A stretch of DNA of 14,629 nt, taken from positions 1 to 14,629 of the forward strand of contig JAFSHJ010000090.1 in NCBI GenBank assembly GCA_017440425.1. The letters are read 5' to 3'. Position numbers and translations under genes: made by a program. How positions within the stretch are numbered: the stretch's first letter is position 1; each line of letters starts with the position of its first letter. The DNA is from Oscillospiraceae bacterium. Its GTDB lineage: Bacteria > Bacillota > Clostridia > Oscillospirales > Ruminococcaceae. Shown here piece after piece: positions 9,201 through 14,629 of the stretch. Under the pieces are notes generated by a model, which saw only the letters and a list, made by a program, of their open reading frames with translations, ran no database searches and was not told where the DNA came from.

Positions 9201-10720
9201 AGCTGCTGGTCTCCGATTGGGACAGGCTGCGGCAAGAGCCTCACCTGCCGCTTCGCCGGTTTGAGATATCCACACCCGATAAGCAGCTGGACAGCTTCAT
9301 CAACGGCTGGTGCGTCCATCAGGCACGGGTGGGACGCAGCTTCGCAAGAAGCTCCTTCTGGCAAAACGGAGGTGCCTACGGCTTCAGGGATCAGCTTCAG
9401 GATGCGGTGTGCCTTGCGGCGGTGGATCCCAAGCTGCTGAAACGGCAGATATTCCGCTGCTGCGCCGTGCAGTTCACCCAGGGAGACGTGCTGCATTGGT
9501 GGCACAGATATCCCAAGGCGATCCGAGGTGTGCGCACAAGAATATCCGATGACCTGCTGTGGCTGCCCTATGCCGTAAGCGAATATGTTGAAAAAACGGG
9601 AGATATGGGCATTTTGGATAAGGAGATAGCCTATCTTGAGGGAGAGCCCCTTGCCGAAAACGAGAAGGATCGCTATTTTCAGCCTCAAAAGAGCAGCATT
9701 AAGGAGAGCGTCTATCACCATTGCCTGCGTGCCGTCTCACGGTTTGGAACAAGGGGCGACCACGGATTGCCGCTGATCGGCTCGGGAGACTGGAACGACA
9801 GCTTCAGCTCTGTGGGAGCGGCAGGCAGAGGGGAAAGCGTTTGGCTGGCAATGTTTTTGCGTATCGTTGCCCTGCGTTTTGCCAAAATTGCGGAGCGCCG
9901 TAATGACGGCTATACCGCAAGCTCCATGGAGCTGCTGGCAGAGCAGCTGAAGCAGGCAGTGGAGAGCAAATGCTGGGACGGCAGGTGGTATCTCCGTGCG
10001 TTTTACGATGACGGCTCTCCCATGGGCGGCAGCGGCTGCAGCGAGTGCCGCATAGATTCCCTTGTGCAGAGCTTTGCCGCACTTTCGGAGATATCAGATG
10101 ATGACGAAAGGATAGACGGCGCCCTCACCGAGGCGTTGGAGCGGCTCACCGACAGCAAAAGCCGTACCGTGAGGCTGTTCACTCCACCCTTTGAGAACAC
10201 CGTGCAGGAGCCGGGATATGTTAAGGCGTACCCTCCCGGCATAAGAGAAAACGGCGGACAGTATACCCACGCCGCCGTTTGGCTGGCGATGGCGCTGTTC
10301 AAACGGGGCAGAGCCGCCGAGGGCAGCCGCATTCTGGAGATGCTAAACCCGGTTGCCCGCTGCTCCGATTACGATTTGAACAAAAGCTATCTTTTGGAGC
10401 CCTATCAGATAGCCGCCGATATCTATTCCGGCAGCTGCAGCGGCAGAGGCGGCTGGAGCATCTACACCGGCGCAGCGGGATGGTATTTCCGCGGAGTGAC
10501 CGAGAGTATGCTGGGGCTGAAGATAAGGAGCGGACGGCTGTTTGCAGAGCCGAATATCCCGTCGGAGTGGAGCGGTTTTGAGGTGAGCATTGCCCGGGAG
10601 AACGGAAAAACCGAGCTGACGGTGGTGCGTGCAGGCAGGCGGCGGCTGACAGTTGACGGCGAAGAGGCGGAGAGCATTCCGCTTGAGGGTGACCACACCG
10701 CAATTTTAGAGATTATTTAA
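3287..10720 (+). CDS. Cyclic beta-1,2-glucan synthase-like protein (GT84-GH189-GH94, NdvB/Cgs family)
   Basis: From TTG 3287 the product has 2,477 residues, against roughly 2,830-2,870 for the rhizobial and Brucella enzymes. Such proteins polymerise glucose from UDP-glucose on a protein-linked chain, cyclise it and trim chain length by phosphorolysis, at the cytoplasmic membrane. Domains, numbered from the TTG: membrane segment(s) near 268-305; GT84 transferase with DADTEL (Asp 471 and 473), SHD (585) and HRWVRGDWQ (618-626); four or so more membrane segments at 651-815; a GH189/glycoamylase-like part about 830-1205 with SEAR, TMFEYYMP (Glu 1059) and YMSHHLGM (1185-1192); beta-sandwich GH94-type regions from about 1273 and 1748, with SISGDHPI between; and a GH94 catalytic (alpha/alpha)6 part from about 2000 with GSGDWND (Asp 2168 and 2171, one of them the expected general acid) and GRGGWSIYTGAAGW near the C-terminus. 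All key motifs look intact. The TTG start follows GGGGAGG by 10 nt; a better spaced ATG at 3282 is out of frame. No exporter (NdvA-type ABC) is adjacent. The linkage made is inferred from family. Confidence 0.9.
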   Translation: MNITELINEKTAAAFAENCQRTQKSPALLARSLSKKLRKLRRLCEGSSDTEKNVSETWLSENYYLLEREGKGVLRELKAAKKDKVCPVKVLFGNSLPMLNRIFEAVYGRGMHIPVTEESLTNVLAAAAKEMELNYSEERFAPLALRICLINRAADFLFDCSGGEDDLMFVSKALHGIYIVDFAEVFAKVSRTEQLLLSDPSDVYRIMDEDSRSYYRRSLAELAAKEGKTETETAEKLLRLAKEGKTDTERHIGYWLLRKKCSSGLRGRLALALPPAAAAAAAVWIGLVLSPLAGAAVFLPIWETVRQLCEWLFMRRVAPSVLPRIALKRAGCSNCSTVVAVSTLMPKVQDAPRVAAHLKKLRLANEVPGLHFCLLADFKESNAPKQPDDGARLGALKKEVAELNREFGGGFSLFVREREYCRTQGKFCGRERKRGAITDLVSCIGGDMPVNCSVFPHDGELKGKQKLIVLDADTELLFDTAEKLIGAAVHPLNMPILDTEQKRVTSGYGIIVPKLTVSLQSAGSSLFAQIMAGCGGVTPYDVRTNDIYQDLFGASLFSGKGIIDVAAFACVMQGRLPKERVLSHDVAEGEYLRTALLSDAELTESFPADPLSWHSRLHRWVRGDWQNLFLLFRRELSALSRYKLFDNLRRSLVPVSCFFSAVVSAFLLFADKEDASLAAAAAVVLPTAAVPLARMFIAFFHSCASPFPRKYFSHIIPTSAETLCRILLTVIFLPYTAIITLDAVFRALWRSLVSKKRLLQWVTAAESTGEGGGFAAVKRYFLPTLFGVLLLLVPSLPLKIYGALFAAIIPAAGIVSRRRPEQTLSLTAEEREYIGDHAARIWSFFEEYAAVGDNWLPPDNVQQAPVYAVAHRTSPTNIGLCLLSALAARDLDLIDSRQLAKRLQNTLDTVEKLEKWRGNLYNWYDTVTLEVLKPAYLSAVDSGNLLCCLVALKEGLKEYSDKEKQLCGLISRIEKLIEDTDIGAFYNEKRHLFSIGYDPEEGSFSQSFYDFLMSEARMTSYFAVAARRVEKRHWAALSRAMSRLGRYAGPMSWTGTMFEYYMPSLLLPNVEGSLLSEGLKYSYYCQRRRLKGKNPWGISESAFYSFDRSLCYQYKAHGVQRLGVKRGLDSELVISPYSSFLTLPFYPYASIKNLRRLEKLGMCSDHGFFEALDLTEGRSGICRSYMSHHLGMSMVACANALFGGVMCRRFISDPRMNSARELLEERPDRDTAVLEEIRQKYINEAAGKNRNWPAGKGNAKMNPETIAGSVDPNYPNVTVLSNGELCDILSDSGENRLMLAQADVTRRTVDSLRSPQGIYVFAACGEQVFSLTEAPFYDENIKYGAEIGREHIKYSSSSGELACSVEVCIHEALPIEQRVISVKNISDKKRSVELLVYFEPVLQPFCDYAAHPAFSKLFVTAERDAAAACVVFSRKAREGKRAISVAAGFDDDGDFEFETRREKLFFAPKGFEALKSFVTTDFRGGKGIPDCCFAAKLKLCLAPGQRITRTLFISAGSNRAECTANIVRARLSGIKLGKNAAQSPVFNSTAEGRIAFSLLPELIYPMPSPKTAELAEKNTLGTESLWALSISGDHPILLYSVSGTREEAMEGFFIRLRMVKLLRECRIEFDTVVLFSGEALPNFLEEAGAAAAKMGCGELFGINCGVHCINSDSLSENVLRLLKLTASCSISDNVYKEPKARGFRHPKHLLPITAADIEKLTPKHRTYGGIFTAKRFYSTRCTPLPYCHVLASPTFGTLVSDGSPGFSWAVNSRENKLSPWSNDFAADNGGELLVLKDSGGKLYSLTKGALFSCSAENARWEGHIDRLKLVTEISLPPKGAKTAKVIDVTLSNTSEKEVEFSLAYYFEPLLSAGSSDYRMKSAPCLKTSFTKGVLTVENPMNTLVRGTAALSCSLQSCRPVWDRAAFLAGEWDSAERGSELCAALAVTKTLPPKKELHIRFALSFAAKSSAAKLLVSDWDRLRQEPHLPLRRFEISTPDKQLDSFINGWCVHQARVGRSFARSSFWQNGGAYGFRDQLQDAVCLAAVDPKLLKRQIFRCCAVQFTQGDVLHWWHRYPKAIRGVRTRISDDLLWLPYAVSEYVEKTGDMGILDKEIAYLEGEPLAENEKDRYFQPQKSSIKESVYHHCLRAVSRFGTRGDHGLPLIGSGDWNDSFSSVGAAGRGESVWLAMFLRIVALRFAKIAERRNDGYTASSMELLAEQLKQAVESKCWDGRWYLRAFYDDGSPMGGSGCSECRIDSLVQSFAALSEISDDDERIDGALTEALERLTDSKSRTVRLFTPPFENTVQEPGYVKAYPPGIRENGGQYTHAAVWLAMALFKRGRAAEGSRILEMLNPVARCSDYDLNKSYLLEPYQIAADIYSGSCSGRGGWSIYTGAAGWYFRGVTESMLGLKIRSGRLFAEPNIPSEWSGFEVSIARENGKTELTVVRAGRRRLTVDGEEAESIPLEGDHTAILEII

Positions 10721-10772
10721 CAGAAAATTTATTTAACGGGGCATACTGTCGGTGGTTTCCTGCTCCAAAATA

Positions 10773-10781
10773 TGTTATAAT
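10773..10781 (+). promoter_or_regulatory. Extended -10 promoter of the M16-M16-lgt operon
   Basis: TGTTATAAT is a perfect TATAAT (10776-10781) preceded by the TGn extension at 10773-10775, which compensates for the absence of a recognisable -35 hexamer. It lies 44 nt upstream of the ATG at 10826 in a 105-bp gap. No terminator of the upstream glucan synthase gene is visible in this gap, so some readthrough is possible. Confidence 0.6.
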
Positions 10782-10825
10782 GATAGTTAACGTGTCAACA
10801 CAAACAGCAAGGAGATACCAAGGAT

Positions 10826-12118
10826 ATGCCTCAAAACAAGCATACGCTGATAACCGATACCATTGCAGAGGGCATCTGCTTCAGCAGAGTATCGGACGAG
10901 AAGTTCAAATCTTCCCGTATATCTGTAAATCTCATCGTTCCCCTGGAGAAGGAGAGCGCATCGGTGAACGCAATTCTGCCGCTGCTGTGGCAGAAAGGCT
11001 GCAGCACCTATCCCGATTTCACAATGCTCAACCGCCATCTGGACGATATGTACGGTGCCGCCCTCTACGGAGACGTAATGAAATTCGGCGGATATCAGAT
11101 ACTTTCCCTCTCTGTTTCGGGTCTTGCGGACCGCTATACAATGGAAAAGCGCAGGCTGGTCAGCGAATATGCCGACCTCCTGTGTGACCTGATCCTTGAG
11201 CCGAAGATAACCGACGGCGCCTTTGACGAAAACGACATCAAAACGGAAAAGCTGAACTTGCTGGATTCCATCGATTCCGAGATAAACGATAAACGCACCT
11301 ATGCCGTGGGCAGGTGTCTCTCCGCAATGTATGAGGGCACCAACAATGCGGTGCGCAAGCTGGGCGAGCGCAGCGATGCCGAGAAAATTACCCCCGTCTC
11401 TGCCGCCGAAGCCTACCGCAAGGTGATAGACAGCGCATTTATAGAGGTTATGTTTGTTGGCTGCGACGGCGCAGACGATGCTTTTGAGGTGTTCTCCCGT
11501 CGTTTCGGCAGCCTGAAACGCAGCCCCATCCAATACGATCCAATGCCGCCCGCCGTGCCGGAGCGCCCCGTGCGTCACATTTCCGAGAGCATGGATGTCA
11601 CACAGGGCAAGCTGGTCATAGCATTCCGCCCCAAAGCAGGACTTTCAGTAAGAGAGGCACTTACCTGCCGTGTTATGTCCGCAATGTTTGGCGGCACAGC
11701 CTTCTCGCTGCTCTTTAAAGAGGTGAGAGAGAAGCTGAGCCTTTGCTATTACTGCTCCTCCCGCTGCAACAGAGGCACGGGCACGCTTGTGGTGGACAGC
11801 GGTGTGGAATTTGAAAACACCGAGGCCGCCGAAGCGGAGATACTCCGTCAGTTTGAGAGAATCAAAAGCGGAGATTTTGATGACGAAGACCTTGAACACA
11901 CCGTTCTTGCAATGATAAACAGCCTCCGCGGTGTGGGAGATTCCCTCTCCTCCACCGAATCCTGGTATACCTCCCAGCGGCTGACGGGAGAAAAGCTCTC
12001 ACCCGAGGACGAGATAGAGATGATATCTGCGGTGACGCGTGAGGATATAATTGAAGCCGCAAAAGGCTTTAAACCGGATACGGTATTTTTGCTGAAAGGA
12101 GAAGATGACGATGCCTGA
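10826..12118 (+). CDS. M16 family peptidase-like protein, inactive partner (YfmF-like)
   Basis: The product has 430 residues with the two-lobed M16 (pitrilysin/mitochondrial processing peptidase) fold signature. The place where the zinc motif HxxEH should be reads LPLLWQKGCSTYPDFTML, so the metal ligands are absent. The second-lobe motif REKLSLCYYCSSR near residues 300-312 is retained; in M16 pairs this region helps position substrate. It matches the Bacillus YfmF type, linked in annotations to EF-P 5-aminopentanol modification, and most likely forms a heterodimer with the next protein, as in MPP alpha/beta. An AAGGAG (10809-10814) lies 11 nt before the ATG. Its TGA overlaps the start of the next gene, implying translational coupling. 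No signal peptide, so probably cytoplasmic. Precise function is not established from sequence. Confidence 0.85.
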   Translation: MPQNKHTLITDTIAEGICFSRVSDEKFKSSRISVNLIVPLEKESASVNAILPLLWQKGCSTYPDFTMLNRHLDDMYGAALYGDVMKFGGYQILSLSVSGLADRYTMEKRRLVSEYADLLCDLILEPKITDGAFDENDIKTEKLNLLDSIDSEINDKRTYAVGRCLSAMYEGTNNAVRKLGERSDAEKITPVSAAEAYRKVIDSAFIEVMFVGCDGADDAFEVFSRRFGSLKRSPIQYDPMPPAVPERPVRHISESMDVTQGKLVIAFRPKAGLSVREALTCRVMSAMFGGTAFSLLFKEVREKLSLCYYCSSRCNRGTGTLVVDSGVEFENTEAAEAEILRQFERIKSGDFDDEDLEHTVLAMINSLRGVGDSLSSTESWYTSQRLTGEKLSPEDEIEMISAVTREDIIEAAKGFKPDTVFLLKGEDDDA

Positions 12119-13388
12119 CAGAGAATATGTTGCATCAAAGCTGCTGGGTTCGGCCTATCTTCGCCTTAAGCACAGGTCCGGACTTGAGATGCGGCTCTGC
12201 CCAATGGATGGCTTCAGCTCCGCATTTGCAATGCTTTCGGTGGATTTCGGCTCTTCCGATGCCTGCTTCGGGCTTTCTGAGGGAGACATTGCAGATGTGC
12301 CTGCGGGAATAGCCCACTTTTTGGAGCACAAGCTGTTTGAATGCGAAGAGGGAGATGCCTTTGAGCGGTTTGCCGCAACCGGCGCCAGCGCCAACGCCTA
12401 CACCTCTTTTGATAAGACAGCCTATCTCTTCTCCTGCTCCGATAACTTTGAGCAGTCCATTGAGATACTCTTCGATTTTGTGACAAGACCCTATTTCACT
12501 CCCGAGACCGTTGCAAAAGAGCAGGGAATAATCGGTCAGGAGATAAAAATGTATGACGACAACGCCGATTGGCGGGTGATGTTCAACCTGCTTAAGGCGA
12601 TGTACCATAAAAACCCCATCAAGCTGGACATTGCAGGCACGGTGGAATCCATTGCGCAGGTAGACGATAAGCTGCTATACCGCTGCTACAATGCATTTTA
12701 CGATCTTTCCAACATGGTGCTGACGGTGGCAGGCAATTTCGATCCCGAAACGGTGATCGCCGCTGCAGACAAAATTCTTCCCGAAGCCAAGGGCGTAAAG
12801 GTGTACCGTCCCGCCGTGGACGAGCCGCAGGAGGTGGTGCAGGACCGCATCGAGCAGTATCTGCCAATAGCCCAATCCATGTTTTACATCGGCTTCAAGG
12901 GGGTTCCCGGCGACACGAAGCAGAACTTCATAAACCAAATAAGGGACGAGCTGCTGTGCGATATCATTGCGGGCGAATCCACCTATCTCTACCGCCGTCT
13001 CTATGACGAGGGACTCATTAATTCCACCTTCTGCGCCGAGCTCTTCTGCGGAAGAGACCACATCAACATGATGTTTATGGGTGAATCCAGAGAGCCGGAC
13101 AGAGTGCGCAGCGAGATAAATGCAGAGATAGTGCGTCTGCAGAAAGAGGGCATAGATCCGGAGCTGTTTGAGCTCTGCAAAAAATCTCTCTACGGAAGAT
13201 ACATCCGTGTGTTCGATAAACCAGAATCTCTCTCCGGAATGCTGGCTTCCACATATTTTGCAGACCTCACTCCCTACGATCTTCCCGAAATAGTGGCAGA
13301 TACAACAATAAAACACTTGACCGACCGTCTTGTTAAGTGTTATGATATATCAAGAAGTTCCATTTCGGTAATCTTGCCAAAAACATAA
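12111..13388 (+). CDS. M16 family zinc metallopeptidase, active partner (YfmH-like)
   Basis: The product has 425 residues from ATG 12111 (427 if the ATG at 12105 is used). The inverted zinc motif HFLEHKLFE is at residues 69-77, with two His ligands and the catalytic Glu, and the third ligand is probably the Glu in GIIGQEIKMYDD (about residue 143). It is the catalytic counterpart of the upstream protein, as in YfmF/YfmH pairs. The start at 12111 is preferred because AAAGGAG (12095-12101) is 9 nt away, whereas it is only 3 nt from 12105. The gene overlaps the previous stop by 8 bp, and its own TAA overlaps the ribosome binding site of lgt, so all three are likely co-translated. No signal peptide is seen. 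The natural peptide substrate is unknown. Confidence 0.88.
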   Translation: MPDREYVASKLLGSAYLRLKHRSGLEMRLCPMDGFSSAFAMLSVDFGSSDACFGLSEGDIADVPAGIAHFLEHKLFECEEGDAFERFAATGASANAYTSFDKTAYLFSCSDNFEQSIEILFDFVTRPYFTPETVAKEQGIIGQEIKMYDDNADWRVMFNLLKAMYHKNPIKLDIAGTVESIAQVDDKLLYRCYNAFYDLSNMVLTVAGNFDPETVIAAADKILPEAKGVKVYRPAVDEPQEVVQDRIEQYLPIAQSMFYIGFKGVPGDTKQNFINQIRDELLCDIIAGESTYLYRRLYDEGLINSTFCAELFCGRDHINMMFMGESREPDRVRSEINAEIVRLQKEGIDPELFELCKKSLYGRYIRVFDKPESLSGMLASTYFADLTPYDLPEIVADTTIKHLTDRLVKCYDISRSSISVILPKT

Positions 13389-13400
13389 GGAGGCTAATAT

Positions 13401-14582
13401 ATGCAGACAGTTTATTTCCCAAACCTCGGTTGGAGCTTTGAAATGAATCCGACCGCATTCTCCATCGGAAACCTCACCTTCAGATGGTACGGCATCCTCA
13501 TTGCAATCGGCTTTTTGCTTGCAATTGTTTATGCATTTAAACGCATAAAAGAATTTGGTATCGACGCTGACCGCGCCATCGACGTTATCCTTGCGGGAAC
13601 CATCGGCGCAGTTATCGGCGCAAGACTTTACTACGTCATCTTCCAGTGGGAAGAGTTTGAGGACAACCTCGTGAGCATCTTCCATATCTGGAACGGCGGA
13701 CTCGCCATCTACGGCGGACTCATCGGCGCATTTGCAGCCGGCGCACTTTTCTGCAAGATCAGAAAAGTTAAGGTGCTGCCCATGTTCGATCTTGTCTGCT
13801 CCGGAATGCTGCTGGGTCAGGCTATCGGTCGCTGGGGCAACTTTGTCAACGTTGAAGCTTTCGGCAGCAACACCACCCTTCCCTGGGGCATGACCAGCGC
13901 AGGCATCAAAGCCTATCTTGCTGCCCACGAGGCAGAGCTGGAAGCCATCGGCATGAACATCGATCCCTCTCTCCCCGTACATCCCACCTTCCTCTATGAA
14001 TCCCTCTGGTGCATCATCGGATTTGTACTTATCGCACTTTACATCAAGCACAGACGTTTTGACGGCGAGATCACCCTTATGTATACCGGCTGGTACGGTC
14101 TCGGACGTATGTTCATCGAAGGTCTGCGCACCGACAGCCTTATGATCGGCTCTCTGCGCGTATCCCAGATCCTTGCAGGTCTGCTGTTTGCCGCATCACT
14201 TATCACCTGGTTCATCATCCGCAACAAGATCAAAAACAACCACGACGACGAATATCTCAAGATCTATGCTCTGACCGACGAGGGCAAAGAGGTTATTGCA
14301 GGAACATATTACGCACGCCTTAAGGAAGAAAAGCTGGCAGCCAAAGCCGCTGCAGAGGCAGAAGCCGCTGAAGCCGCAGAAGCCGAAGAAGAGTGCGAAT
14401 GCGAAGAATGCACCTGCGAAGAGTGTGCCTGCGAATGCGAAGAAGCGGCAGAAGAATGCACCTGCGAAGAGTGTGCCTGCGAATGCGAAGAAGCTGCAGA
14501 AGAATGCACCGGCGAAGAACCCGAAGAAGCCGAAGAGACAGAGGCTGTTGAAGAGGCGGAAAAAGAAGCCGAAGAGAAATAA
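13401..14582 (+). CDS. lgt: Prolipoprotein diacylglyceryl transferase with Cys-rich acidic C-terminal tail
   Basis: Lgt transfers diacylglycerol from phosphatidylglycerol to the lipobox cysteine of pre-lipoproteins in the cytoplasmic membrane, before signal peptidase II acts. The first 275 or so residues are a normal multi-spanning Lgt: RWYG at 28-31, ARLYYV at 74-79, GGLAIYGGLIG at 99-109, the signature GRWGNFVNVEAFG at 143-155 (Arg, Asn and Glu equivalents of the E. coli active site kept), HPTFLYESLW at 194-203 and GRMFIEGLRTD at 235-245. The position of E. coli His103 appears to be Tyr104. The tail is odd: from about 305 it becomes Ala/Glu/Lys-rich, then residues 332-369 hold 13 cysteines in CxC and CxxCxC spacing, ending in a Glu-rich stretch. 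Total 393 residues versus about 270-300 usually. By known topology the tail is cytoplasmic. AAGGAGG sits 7 nt before the ATG; the gene follows the M16 peptidase by 12 bp. Confidence 0.93.
   Translation: MQTVYFPNLGWSFEMNPTAFSIGNLTFRWYGILIAIGFLLAIVYAFKRIKEFGIDADRAIDVILAGTIGAVIGARLYYVIFQWEEFEDNLVSIFHIWNGGLAIYGGLIGAFAAGALFCKIRKVKVLPMFDLVCSGMLLGQAIGRWGNFVNVEAFGSNTTLPWGMTSAGIKAYLAAHEAELEAIGMNIDPSLPVHPTFLYESLWCIIGFVLIALYIKHRRFDGEITLMYTGWYGLGRMFIEGLRTDSLMIGSLRVSQILAGLLFAASLITWFIIRNKIKNNHDDEYLKIYALTDEGKEVIAGTYYARLKEEKLAAKAAAEAEAAEAAEAEEECECEECTCEECACECEEAAEECTCEECACECEEAAEECTGEEPEEAEETEAVEEAEKEAEEK
14406..14516 (+). repeat. 48-bp tandem repeat in the lgt tail, two full copies plus a partial third
   Basis: Copies at 14406-14453 and 14454-14501 differ at a single base (GCG versus GCT, both Ala). 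A 15-bp partial copy follows at 14502-14516 with one difference that turns a Cys codon into Gly. Each unit encodes 16 residues, ECTCEECACECEEAAE, with six of them cysteine. The 48-bp length keeps the frame, so copy number can change without breaking lgt. Confidence 0.88.
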
Positions 14583-14629
14583 AAGCCGCATAATGTAAGA
14601 ACTGCAGACCTGAGAGAATGATCATTGTC

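Noticed and set aside
8615..9721. Long minus-strand open frame (368 codons) inside the glucan synthase gene
   Set aside because: Same reasoning: it mirrors the GH94 coding region and shows no recognisable motif.
13350..14051. Minus-strand open frame of 233 codons opposite lgt
   Set aside because: lgt on the plus strand has all signature motifs; the antisense frame starts within it and has no independent support.
14296..14598. Plus-strand Ala/Lys/Asn-rich frame and minus-strand frames over the lgt tail
   Set aside because: They are shifted readings of the 48-bp repeat; repeats that are multiples of three stay open in several frames.
14612..14629. Possible start of a next gene at ATG 14618 (Met-Ile-Ile-Val) after GAGAGA
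   Set aside because: Only four codons are visible and the purine run directly abuts the ATG, so it cannot be supported.

Overview
The window looks like a chromosomal segment of a low-to-mid GC Gram-positive anaerobe, most likely a Clostridia member of the Oscillospiraceae/Ruminococcaceae type. This rests on strong AGGAGG-type ribosome binding sites, GTG and TTG starts, a paired set of M16 (YfmF/YfmH-like) proteins next to lgt, and a very large cyclic beta-1,2-glucan synthase homologue of the kind found in gut Clostridia. The taxonomic placement is inference; no rRNA or marker comparison was possible. I see no phage, plasmid, IS, CRISPR, tRNA or rRNA signature.

Left part, minus strand (1-3060): an AMP-dependent acyl-CoA synthetase gene runs off the left edge (start 1183). 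Upstream of it lie a plausible sigma-70 promoter, then a 116-bp structured element (1293-1408) that can fold as a fully paired cloverleaf, then the intrinsic terminator of a MATE-family multidrug/cation antiporter gene (start GTG at 2962). The MATE promoter region carries a perfect 8+3+8 inverted repeat just downstream of its -10 boxes, placed like a repressor operator.

Centre, plus strand (3287-10720): one 7.4-kb gene encodes a protein of about 2,477 residues with the full NdvB/Cgs architecture: GT84 membrane glycosyltransferase, a central transglycosylase (GH189-like, formerly glycoamylase-like) region, and a C-terminal GH94 phosphorylase-like region. Its key motifs are present. Its start is ambiguous: the best-spaced ATG is one base out of frame, so either a TTG start is used or a base is missing in a T run.

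Right part, plus strand (10773-14582): an extended -10 promoter precedes a tight three-gene operon. It holds a catalytically degenerate M16 protein, an active-site-bearing M16 metallopeptidase (overlapping stop/start), and lgt (12-bp gap), the prolipoprotein diacylglyceryl transferase. The Lgt has an unusual C-terminal tail of about 90 acidic residues with 13 cysteines, built partly from a 48-bp tandem repeat.

Together the genes concern the cell envelope: lipid activation, efflux, a periplasmic/extracellular or capsule-like glucan, and lipoprotein maturation. Only the last three genes look co-transcribed. I do not see a clearly new multi-gene system. The best candidates for novelty are the cloverleaf element and the cysteine-rich Lgt tail.
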